A stretch of DNA of 34,034 bases, taken from contig JAEDJV010000010.1 in assembly GCA_016296165.1 (NCBI GenBank), positions 1 through 34,034 on the forward strand, given 5' to 3'. The translations under genes and the position numbers were made by a program. Below the pieces are notes generated by a model. The model searched no databases. It saw nothing but the letters and a program-made list of their open reading frames with translations, and was not told the origin of the DNA. Source of the DNA: Oscillospiraceae bacterium. GTDB lineage: Bacteria; Bacillota; Clostridia; Oscillospirales; Ruminococcaceae. Shown here one piece after another: positions 1 through 6,950 of this stretch; the first letter of the stretch is position 1; each line of letters opens with the position of its first letter.

Positions 1-32
1 GATACTTGTTTCTGTCTTGCGACAGCTTTTTA

Positions 33-61
33 ATTATATCATATCCAATTTCATTTGTCAA
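33..61 (-). promoter_or_regulatory. Proximal tandem sigma-A promoter, leftward
   Basis: Read on the minus strand, a perfect TTGACA (56-61) is followed after 17 bp by a perfect TATAAT (33-38). The predicted start is near 26-27. The RNA would begin with GCUGUC-GCAA-GACAG, a 5-bp hairpin with a GNRA tetraloop (12-25). It reads out of the window, so the target gene is not visible. Consensus quality suggests a strongly expressed transcript, perhaps a stable RNA; that is inference. Confidence 0.8.
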
Positions 62-133
62 CACTTTTTTCAAAGTTTTTTTGAAATCTTTTTGATATCT
101 GTCTGTTTCCTGTTTTCGTCAGACAGCTCTATA

Positions 134-162
134 ATTATATCACTACAAATCTACTTTGTCAA
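134..162 (-). promoter_or_regulatory. Distal tandem sigma-A promoter, leftward
   Basis: A second perfect TTGACA (157-162), 17-bp spacer and TATAAT (134-139) lie on the minus strand exactly 101 bp upstream of the proximal promoter. The predicted start is near 127. The RNA would open with a 7-bp hairpin (arms 99-105 and 120-126). It begins only about 57 bp after the end of aat and points the same way, towards genes left of the window. Confidence 0.8.
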
Positions 163-218
163 GACTTTTTTTAATTTTTTACTTGAAAAATAAGAAAAAG
201 AAAAAATGATAAGTTATT

Positions 219-872
219 TTATATATTTATCCCTTCATTAAGCAACATTTCGTATTCTTTCCAGCTTATTTTTTCTCCGCCCATGCTTTCCAGATGATTG
301 GTATGGAACTGACAGTCTATCATTACAAAATCATTATCCTCAAGTAACTCTGCAAAGAGAATTAAAGCTATTTTTGAACCGTTCTCCTTTTCTGAAAACA
401 TACTTTCACCAAAAAAACAGCGATCCAGACATACGCCATATAATCCGCCTGCCAGTTCTCCGTCTATGTATGATTCGACACTCACAGCAAAATCTTCTTT
501 ATGAAGGTTCAGATATGCTTCCTCCATCTCATCTGTTATCCATGTTCCTTCTTTAAATTCTCTTTTCACTCTGCATCTGTGCATCGTATCCGCAAAATCT
601 CTGTTGAGTACTATACTCAGCTCATGTTTTTTAAAGAATTTTTTCATAGAATGTGATACATGTATTTTAGATGGTCTTATGATAAAACGCTCTTTAGGAC
701 ACCACCACATAATCGGTTCTCCTTTATTGTACCAGGGAAATATTCCGTTGCTGTAGGCTAAAAGAAGTCTTTCAACTGATAAATTACCTTCAATCGCCAG
801 TAATCCGTCTTCTTCTGCAAGTGTTGGTTCCGGAAACCATATATTATCTTTGTCCAGTCTGTAAACCGGCAT
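219..872 (-). CDS. aat: Leucyl/phenylalanyl-tRNA--protein transferase
   Basis: This cytosolic enzyme moves Leu or Phe from aminoacyl-tRNA onto N-terminal Lys or Arg of proteins, creating an N-degron. Three family signatures are visible: NGIFPWY followed by MWWCP in the N-terminal third, GLYGV...FFGESMFS in the middle, and IDCQ...H...SMGG near the C-terminus. At 217 residues it is close to the family's 220-240. I chose the ATG at 872 because AGGAG lies about 9 nt upstream; an in-frame ATG at 881 directly abuts that AGGAG and is less likely. It is the last gene after glgBCDA, but a hairpin terminator stands just before its ribosome site, so it may depend on read-through. The family is best known from Proteobacteria; whether ClpS/ClpA partners exist in this genome cannot be seen. 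Confidence 0.95.
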   Translation of the reverse strand: MPVYRLDKDNIWFPEPTLAEEDGLLAIEGNLSVERLLLAYSNGIFPWYNKGEPIMWWCPKERFIIRPSKIHVSHSMKKFFKKHELSIVLNRDFADTMHRCRVKREFKEGTWITDEMEEAYLNLHKEDFAVSVESYIDGELAGGLYGVCLDRCFFGESMFSEKENGSKIALILFAELLEDNDFVMIDCQFHTNHLESMGGEKISWKEYEMLLNEGINI

Positions 873-887
873 TATAATCATCTCCTA

Positions 888-920
888 TAAAAAACAGGAC
901 CTCTGAAATCAAAGGTCCTG
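888..920 (-). terminator. Intrinsic terminator between glgA and aat
   Basis: CAGGACC (895-901) pairs with GGTCCTG (914-920) around a 12-nt loop. On the minus strand the stem is followed by TTTTTTAT (888-894). It sits 8 nt after the glgA stop and about 16 nt before the aat start. The aat ribosome site (AGGAG) follows the T-run almost directly. An A/T-rich flank on the other side (921-930) could also let it work on the plus strand. Confidence 0.75.
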
Positions 921-927
921 AAATTTT

Positions 928-2349
928 TTATCTGTTGCATACTTCCTTGTAAAGATCAATATACTTTTCAGAAGAAGTTTCCCAGCTAAAGTCACATTTC
1001 ATAGCTGATATAACAAGTTTTCTCCATGCTTTTTTGTCATTATAAAGCTGCTGTGCTCTCAAACATGCACCAAGCATATCATGAGCGTTATAAGTTTTAA
1101 ACGTAAATCCGTTTCCGTTTTCTCCTCCGCAGTCTTTTACTGAATCTCTCAAACCACCAGTTTCGCGTACTATAGGGATAGTACCGTATCTCATTGCTAT
1201 CATCTGAGCAAGACCACATGGTTCATTCTGGGACGGCATAAGAAACATATCTGCTCCGGCATAGATTTTTCTCGCTATTTCAGGGACAAATCCGATTGTT
1301 ACACTTACACGATCAGGATATCGAAGCGCCATTTCGTTGAAGAAATCTTCATATATCTTTTCACCGCTACCTATTACAGCAAACTTGAAACCTTTATCTA
1401 TCATTTCTTCAAAAATATATTTTACAAGATCGAGTCCCTTATGAGCAACAAACCTCGTAACAATTCCTACTACCGGTTCATCACCATCCTGAAGTCCGAG
1501 ATCAGCAAGAAGTTTTTCCTTACATGTCCTCTTTCCTCTTGTTGGTGCTGATGCAGTAAAGTTAGCAGGGATAAGAGGATCCGTTTCGGAATTATAAACA
1601 GTCGTATCAATACCGTTTAATATTCCTGATAGTTTATACTGTTTGTTAATAAGAATTCTATCCAGACCATAAGCATACCATGGATCAAGAATTTCCCATG
1701 CATAGCTTGGACTTACTGTTGTAATCTTGTCAGCAGCTTCAAAAGCGCCCTTCATCATATTTATACAATCATCATACATTAACAGATCTGTATGATACAT
1801 AGGAATTCCCATGACTTCGTTTACAACTTCAACGCCGTATTTACCCTGATACTGTATATTGTGAATTGTAAATATATTTTTTATATCCTCAAAGCCCTGC
1901 TGATATTTGTAGAGAACCTGATAATATACAGAGATAAGGGCCGTCTGCCAGTCATTTGCGTGAATTACATCTGGTTTGAAATCAATATATCTGAGCATCT
2001 CAAGAACTGCCCTTGAGAAAAAGGTAAATCTCTCACAGTCATCATAGAAACCGTACATACCATCTCTTCCGAAATAATATTCGTTATCTATAAAGTAATA
2101 TACAACTCCGTTATATATCGTTGTAAGGATACCACAATACTGTTTTCTCCATGCTACATCAACGGTTATACTTGTAACTGTTGTAAGGTTTGCTCTAAGA
2201 TGTGGATTAATACTTCTATAAAGCGGCATTACTACTCTGCAATCATGACCTTTTTTATTAATCGCTGCCGGAAGTGATCCGGATACATCTGCAAGTCCGC
2301 CCGAAGCAGCAAACGGCATTGCTTCACTGGCTGCATATAAAATATTCAT
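928..2349 (-). CDS. glgA: Glycogen synthase (ADP-glucose, GT5)
   Basis: It extends alpha-1,4-glucan chains from ADP-glucose. The 473 residues match the bacterial GT5 length of about 475. The N-terminal ADP-glucose loop is present as SGGLADV near residue 18, in the form FAASGGL instead of the textbook KTGGL, so the loop lysine is an alanine. The C-terminal GT-B nucleotide region shows PSQNEPCGLAQ, with the conserved glutamate, followed by a GGLRDSV-type loop. The start MNILYAASEA is the usual one for the family, although the nearest GGGAG lies 14 nt upstream, a wide spacing that may lower translation. It is fourth in the glgBCDA run, 44 nt after glgD. Confidence 0.96.
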   Translation of the reverse strand: MNILYAASEAMPFAASGGLADVSGSLPAAINKKGHDCRVVMPLYRSINPHLRANLTTVTSITVDVAWRKQYCGILTTIYNGVVYYFIDNEYYFGRDGMYGFYDDCERFTFFSRAVLEMLRYIDFKPDVIHANDWQTALISVYYQVLYKYQQGFEDIKNIFTIHNIQYQGKYGVEVVNEVMGIPMYHTDLLMYDDCINMMKGAFEAADKITTVSPSYAWEILDPWYAYGLDRILINKQYKLSGILNGIDTTVYNSETDPLIPANFTASAPTRGKRTCKEKLLADLGLQDGDEPVVGIVTRFVAHKGLDLVKYIFEEMIDKGFKFAVIGSGEKIYEDFFNEMALRYPDRVSVTIGFVPEIARKIYAGADMFLMPSQNEPCGLAQMIAMRYGTIPIVRETGGLRDSVKDCGGENGNGFTFKTYNAHDMLGACLRAQQLYNDKKAWRKLVISAMKCDFSWETSSEKYIDLYKEVCNR

Positions 2350-2393
2350 GTATTTTTCTTCAACTCCCTTGCTAAATATTTGTCAATGATTCA

Positions 2394-3530
2394 TTAATCA
2401 TCCTCTATTTTTTGATTTTTCTTAATAAAGAGAGCGTTTTTAGTAGAAGCTGTCAAAAGTTTGTTTTTGCCTATCTTAACATTTTTATCAGTAACAACTG
2501 CATGTAATTCGGCTTCTTCTCCGACACTAGTATTCTGCATAAGAATACAGTTTCTTACTATTGCACCTTTTCCAACCTTGACACCTCGGAAAAGAATTGA
2601 ATTAGATACTTCACCCTCAATAATACAACCGTCAGCGATAAGTGAATTTGTAACTTTTGAACCAGCTTCATATTTTGCCGGACCTGAATCCTTTACCTTT
2701 GTGTATATAGGAGCTGAATTATTGAACATCTTTTGCTTGTTTTCCGGATTAAGAAGATTCATATTAGCATTGTAATACGACATAATATCTTCTATCTTTT
2801 CATAATATCCCTTGTGTTCATATCCACAAATCTTGTAGTTAGCCTTGTTCTGCTGAAGTACCTGCTTATCAAAACTTGCAAATCCTTCCGGAGCATATCT
2901 GCTGACGATCTTTTCAAGAATCTTTCTGTCAATAACAAACATGTTAAGTGATCTGTTTGCTTCGCCGAGAATATCAGGATTAATAGTAGCACTGATTATT
3001 CTCTTTTCTTCGTTCACTTCAAGAATAGTTGAAGCTCTTGAGCCAACTCCTGTATTGGTGAAGTTATGCTTTGCATAAACAACCGTAATATCAGCCTGGT
3101 TCTTTTTGTGTTCTCTTATAACTTGTCTGAAATCTATTGTAGTAACTACATCACAGTCACACATAACTACATACTCAGCATCCGAATTCTGAATATAAGG
3201 AAGAACACCTTCAAGTGCTTCAATACGACCTCTGTAAAGACCACTCTTATGATGACTGAAAGGTGGAAGAAGATGTAAACCACCGTTCTTTGTAGCAAGA
3301 TCCCATTCTCTTCCTGACCCAATATGATCAAGAAGTGACTGATAATTTGATTTTGTAATAACGCCTACTTCAGGAATGCCTGAATTTGACATATTTGAGA
3401 GTGGAAAGTCAATAAGTCTGTATCTTCCGCCAAAAAGAATCGATCCCATTGTTCTTACCTGAGTAAGTTCTGAAACTGATTCATCATGCATATTTGCAAA
3501 AATAATTCCTAAAATATTATTGTAAATCAT
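2394..3530 (-). CDS. glgD: GlgD, regulatory ADP-glucose pyrophosphorylase subunit
   Basis: This is a 378-residue paralogue of the neighbouring GlgC. Both carry FGG(R/K)YR(L/I)IDFPLSN near residues 33-45 and a C-terminal left-handed beta-helix. Here the nucleotide-binding loop that reads AGGQGSRL in GlgC is replaced by FANMHDES, so the glycine-rich loop and its arginine are lost. That is typical of GlgD, which forms hetero-oligomers with GlgC in Firmicutes and modulates activity instead of catalysing. A GGGGGG ribosome site lies 9 nt before the ATG. It starts 22 nt after glgC ends, consistent with stoichiometric expression from one transcript. Confidence 0.95.
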   Translation of the reverse strand: MIYNNILGIIFANMHDESVSELTQVRTMGSILFGGRYRLIDFPLSNMSNSGIPEVGVITKSNYQSLLDHIGSGREWDLATKNGGLHLLPPFSHHKSGLYRGRIEALEGVLPYIQNSDAEYVVMCDCDVVTTIDFRQVIREHKKNQADITVVYAKHNFTNTGVGSRASTILEVNEEKRIISATINPDILGEANRSLNMFVIDRKILEKIVSRYAPEGFASFDKQVLQQNKANYKICGYEHKGYYEKIEDIMSYYNANMNLLNPENKQKMFNNSAPIYTKVKDSGPAKYEAGSKVTNSLIADGCIIEGEVSNSILFRGVKVGKGAIVRNCILMQNTSVGEEAELHAVVTDKNVKIGKNKLLTASTKNALFIKKNQKIEDD

Positions 3531-3552
3531 ACGTTTTAACCCCCCTTAATCA

Positions 3553-4743
3553 TTAAACAACAGGTATCATCTGACCAGGAGCTACGGAAACGCCTGAAGA
3601 AATTGTTTCGCCATGACCGATTACTGCAATGTCCCACTTTTCGTCATTGCCTGTTTCTTCCTTTGAAGCACCGATCTTTACGTCTGGTTCAATTATACTG
3701 TCTTCGCCAATGATAGCGTATTTTACAACCGAACCGGACTTGATAACTGCACCAGGCATAATTACACTATGATCGATAACAACATCTTTTTCTACTGTTA
3801 CACCTGAATAAACTATTGAAGATTTTACACTACCGTTAATATTGCATCCATCACAAACAAGTGAATCCTGAATATCTGCATCTGGACCGATATACTGAGG
3901 AGGAAGGCTCATATTTCTTGAGTAGATCTTCCAGTCAGGATCATACAAATCAAGCACAGATGACGACTCAAGGATATCCATATTTGCTTCCCACAGACTG
4001 TAGAGTGTACCAACATCTTTCCAGTATCCTTCAAAAGCATATGCAAATAATCTTTCGTTATTCTCAAGCATAGCTGGAATAATGTCTTTACCAAAGTCCT
4101 TGGATGTTCCTCGTTTTTCGTTTTCTATCAGATATTTTCTTAATTTTTCCCATGTAAATACATATATACCCATCGAAGCCAGAGTTGACTTTGGTTCTTT
4201 TGGCTTTTCTGTAAAGTCAACTACTCTTCCTTCGTTATCACATGTCATGATACCAAATCTTGAAGCTTCTTCAAGAGTAACATTAAGAACTGCAATAGTC
4301 GCATCAGCGGAATGTTCCTTATGAAAGTCAACCATTCTTGAATAGTCCATCTTATAGATATGGTCACCGCCGAGAACAATGATATATTCCGGATCATATC
4401 TGTCTATAAATCTGATATTCTGATATATAGCATTCGCTGTTCCCTCATACCATGAACTTCCTGAAGCAGTCTGATATGGCGGAAGAATGTGAACTCCTCC
4501 CCGTAATCTGTCAAGATCCCATGGCTGACCATTTCCTATATAGTCATTTAATTCAAGAGGCTGATACTGTGTTAAGACACCTACTGTATCAATACCTGAA
4601 TTAGTACAGTTTGACAAAGGAAAATCTATAATGCGATATTTTCCGCCAAAAGGAACCGCCGGCTTTGCCATTTTTTGTGTCAGAGCATATAATCTGCTTC
4701 CCTGACCACCGGCAAGAAGCATTGCAATGCATTCTTTTTTCAT
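3553..4743 (-). CDS. glgC: Glucose-1-phosphate adenylyltransferase
   Basis: It makes ADP-glucose from glucose-1-phosphate and ATP, the committed step of bacterial glycogen synthesis. The catalytic loop AGGQGSRL (about residues 11-18) is intact, followed by FGGKYRIIDFPLSN, GGDHIYKMDY (metal-binding aspartate region) and EKP-containing substrate loops. The C-terminal beta-helix (from about residue 290) carries hexapeptide-like repeats. The 396 residues fit the family. GGAGG lies 7 nt before the ATG, and glgB ends 12 nt upstream. It is the catalytic partner of GlgD encoded next. Confidence 0.97.
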   Translation of the reverse strand: MKKECIAMLLAGGQGSRLYALTQKMAKPAVPFGGKYRIIDFPLSNCTNSGIDTVGVLTQYQPLELNDYIGNGQPWDLDRLRGGVHILPPYQTASGSSWYEGTANAIYQNIRFIDRYDPEYIIVLGGDHIYKMDYSRMVDFHKEHSADATIAVLNVTLEEASRFGIMTCDNEGRVVDFTEKPKEPKSTLASMGIYVFTWEKLRKYLIENEKRGTSKDFGKDIIPAMLENNERLFAYAFEGYWKDVGTLYSLWEANMDILESSSVLDLYDPDWKIYSRNMSLPPQYIGPDADIQDSLVCDGCNINGSVKSSIVYSGVTVEKDVVIDHSVIMPGAVIKSGSVVKYAIIGEDSIIEPDVKIGASKEETGNDEKWDIAVIGHGETISSGVSVAPGQMIPVV

Positions 4744-4755
4744 ATATATTCCTCC

Positions 4756-6735
4756 CTATTTCATCGTAGATTTGCTATTTTTCTTTTTTGCTGGTACTCT
4801 TTTCGTAGTTTTTTTACCAGCTGCATTTTCTTTTTTGGTCGTTGGTTTATTATGCTGCAGATAAAGGACTGATAAAGGAGGTAAAGTGAGTGAAATGCTC
4901 TGATCATACCCATGCATCGGTATATCTGCTGTTTTATATGTTTTCTTTGCTTTTCCGCTGCCGCCAAACTCTACTGAATCTGAATCAAAGACAAGCTTAT
5001 ATGTGCCGTTTTCCGGAACACCTATAAGGTAATTGCTTCTTTCTACCGGAACGAAATTGCATACTATAACAAGCTCATTTCCATTCTCATCTATTCGACG
5101 GAATGAGATAATGCTCTGTTTATAATCATCATTGGATATCCACTTAAATCCGCCCCATGAGTTATCATTTTCCCAGAGAGGTGAGTTCTTAAGATAGAAT
5201 TTGTTTAGTTTACGATTAAAATCGAGAAGTCTGCGATGTGTTTCAAAATCCAAAAGACACCAGTCAAGTCCTTCTTCATAATTCCACTCTTTTCTCTGAC
5301 CGAATTCCTGTCCCATGAAGAGGAGTTTCTTTCCCGGATGAGCCATCATGTAACACATAAATGCTCTGTAAGAACTGAATTTCTGACCTTCATCGCCACT
5401 CATTTTTTCAAGGAGTGAGCATTTGCCATGTACAACTTCATCGTGTGAAATCGGAAGTACAAAGTTCTCCGAAAAACAATAAAAGAATGAAAATGTAATC
5501 TTGTCGTGATTAAACGATCTGTATATAGGATCGAGTGACATATACAATATCATGTCATTCATCCATCCCATATTCCACTTATAGTTATAACCAAGTCCTC
5601 CAATATCCGTAGGCTTTGTAACCATAGGCCAGGCCGTGGACTCTTCTGCTATCATAAGTGTGTTTGGATTGTTTTTAAATACTGCTTCATTCAGAAGTTT
5701 GAAAAACTCTACTGCCTCGAGGTTTTCCTTTCCTCCGTAAATATTAGGAGCCCATTCCCCATCACGTCTGTCATAATCAAGATAAAGCATAGACGCAACT
5801 GCATCAACTCTAAGTCCATCCAGATGAAATTCATTTATCCAGTAGCATGCATTAGAGATAAGAAATGATCTTACTGCACCTTTCCCGTAATCGAACACAT
5901 GTGTTCCCCACGACTTGTGTTCTCTCTTTCTCGTATCTTCATATTCATAGCAGCAGCTACCGTCAAACATATAAAGACCACTGCCGTCTTTCGGAAAATG
6001 AGCAGGTACCCAGTCGAGTATAACACCAATTCCGTTCTGGTGAAATAAATCTATCATACTTCTGAAATCATCAGGAGTACCATAACGTGAAGTAGGAGCG
6101 TAATAACCTGTAACCTGATATCCCCACGAACCATCAAAAGGATGCTCTGTCAAAGGCATAAACTCAATATGTGTATAGGACATATCCTTCAGATAGGGGA
6201 TAATCTCTTCTGCAAACATTTTGTAGCTCTTAAATGTATCATCGCTGTTCTTTTTCCAGGAGCCAAGATGCACTTCATAAATGTTTATAGGACCTCTATA
6301 CAGTTCCTTGTCAGATTTACTGTCAATCCACTTTTTATCGTTCCACTGATAACTTGACTCATAGATCTTTGACGCAGTTTCCGGTCTTGTTTCATAGTGA
6401 TTTGAATATGGATCAGCTTTAAGAATTATCTTACCTTCAGCAGTTTTTATGCTGTACTTATAATTGTCAAACTGAGAAAGTGCGGGAATTTTTGCTTCCC
6501 ATATTTCATCAGATATCTTATACATATGATTTCGTTCACGATCCCATTCGTTAAACGAACCAACTACTGATATATCAAGTGCGCAAGGAGCCCATACACG
6601 AAAATAATGATAATCTTTTCCGTCCTCAGTTATTCTGTGTGCTCCGAAAAACTTATATGATTCATAGTTGCTTCCCTGCTGAAATAAATATATCGGAACG
6701 TCATATGAATTGTTGTGTTTTATATTGTTGTGCAT
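4756..6735 (-). CDS. glgB: 1,4-alpha-glucan branching enzyme (GH13, CBM48)
   Basis: It introduces alpha-1,6 branches into glycogen. A CBM48 domain lies at about residues 30-110 (FRVWAP...GSFNEWD). The GH13 barrel follows, with the nucleophile in DGLRVDAV (D311), the acid/base in IAEES (E364) and the third carboxylate in ISHDEV (D432). A C-terminal beta domain ends near residue 630. The 659-residue protein finishes with a lysine-rich tail of about 30 residues that is not part of the GH13 fold. I placed the start at the ATG at 6735, with GGGAGG 8 nt upstream; an in-frame TTG at 6738 is closer to that site and less likely. First gene of the glycogen operon, behind the promoter at 6763-6791. Confidence 0.96.
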   Translation of the reverse strand: MHNNIKHNNSYDVPIYLFQQGSNYESYKFFGAHRITEDGKDYHYFRVWAPCALDISVVGSFNEWDRERNHMYKISDEIWEAKIPALSQFDNYKYSIKTAEGKIILKADPYSNHYETRPETASKIYESSYQWNDKKWIDSKSDKELYRGPINIYEVHLGSWKKNSDDTFKSYKMFAEEIIPYLKDMSYTHIEFMPLTEHPFDGSWGYQVTGYYAPTSRYGTPDDFRSMIDLFHQNGIGVILDWVPAHFPKDGSGLYMFDGSCCYEYEDTRKREHKSWGTHVFDYGKGAVRSFLISNACYWINEFHLDGLRVDAVASMLYLDYDRRDGEWAPNIYGGKENLEAVEFFKLLNEAVFKNNPNTLMIAEESTAWPMVTKPTDIGGLGYNYKWNMGWMNDMILYMSLDPIYRSFNHDKITFSFFYCFSENFVLPISHDEVVHGKCSLLEKMSGDEGQKFSSYRAFMCYMMAHPGKKLLFMGQEFGQRKEWNYEEGLDWCLLDFETHRRLLDFNRKLNKFYLKNSPLWENDNSWGGFKWISNDDYKQSIISFRRIDENGNELVIVCNFVPVERSNYLIGVPENGTYKLVFDSDSVEFGGSGKAKKTYKTADIPMHGYDQSISLTLPPLSVLYLQHNKPTTKKENAAGKKTTKRVPAKKKNSKSTMK

Positions 6736-6762
6736 CAAATCACCCTCCCATAACTACTTCTT

Positions 6763-6791
6763 ATTTTAACAGAATACAAAAAATTAATCAA
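6763..6791 (-). promoter_or_regulatory. Sigma-A promoter of the glgBCDA operon
   Basis: On the minus strand TTGATT (6786-6791) is followed after exactly 17 bp by TAAAAT (6763-6768). The predicted start near 6756 leaves a leader of only about 20 nt before the glgB ATG, just long enough for the GGGAGG ribosome site. Confidence 0.7.
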
Positions 6792-6861
6792 GTCTTTTGA
6801 TGATTTTTTTACACTTTTGTAGATTTTACTGACGTATTAGACAATTTATCGTGCAACTTGA

Positions 6862-6878
6862 TATTGAATTTTTCAATA
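6862..6878. repeat. Perfect 7-bp dyad upstream of the glg promoter
   Basis: TATTGAA (6862-6868), a 3-nt spacer, then TTCAATA (6872-6878). It sits about 70 bp upstream of the glgB -35 box and about 75 bp past the spoIIE stop. There is no adjacent T-run on the minus strand, so it is a poor terminator. An operator or chance in AT-rich DNA are both possible. Confidence 0.35.
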
Positions 6879-6950
6879 AAAAGCTATTAAATTTTCACTA
6901 TATAATATCTTGATACAGTTTTTTGATAATTTTTTTAGTCTTTTTTATAC

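Larger units (their letters stand above)
21..171. repeat. Direct duplication of a promoter module (two 50-bp copies)
   Basis: Positions 21-70 and 122-171 align without gaps at about 40 of 50 positions. Conserved blocks are GACAGCT, the -10 element with its AATTATATC surroundings, TTTGTCAA (the -35) and the flanking T-run. The spacer centre has diverged. This looks like a duplicated promoter plus initial transcribed region, not two unrelated promoters. Confidence 0.75.

Noticed and set aside
2394..4743. Tandem glgC/glgD as a recent gene duplication
   Set aside because: The two proteins differ widely, and GlgD has lost the catalytic loop as expected. This is the ancient, standard Firmicute pair.
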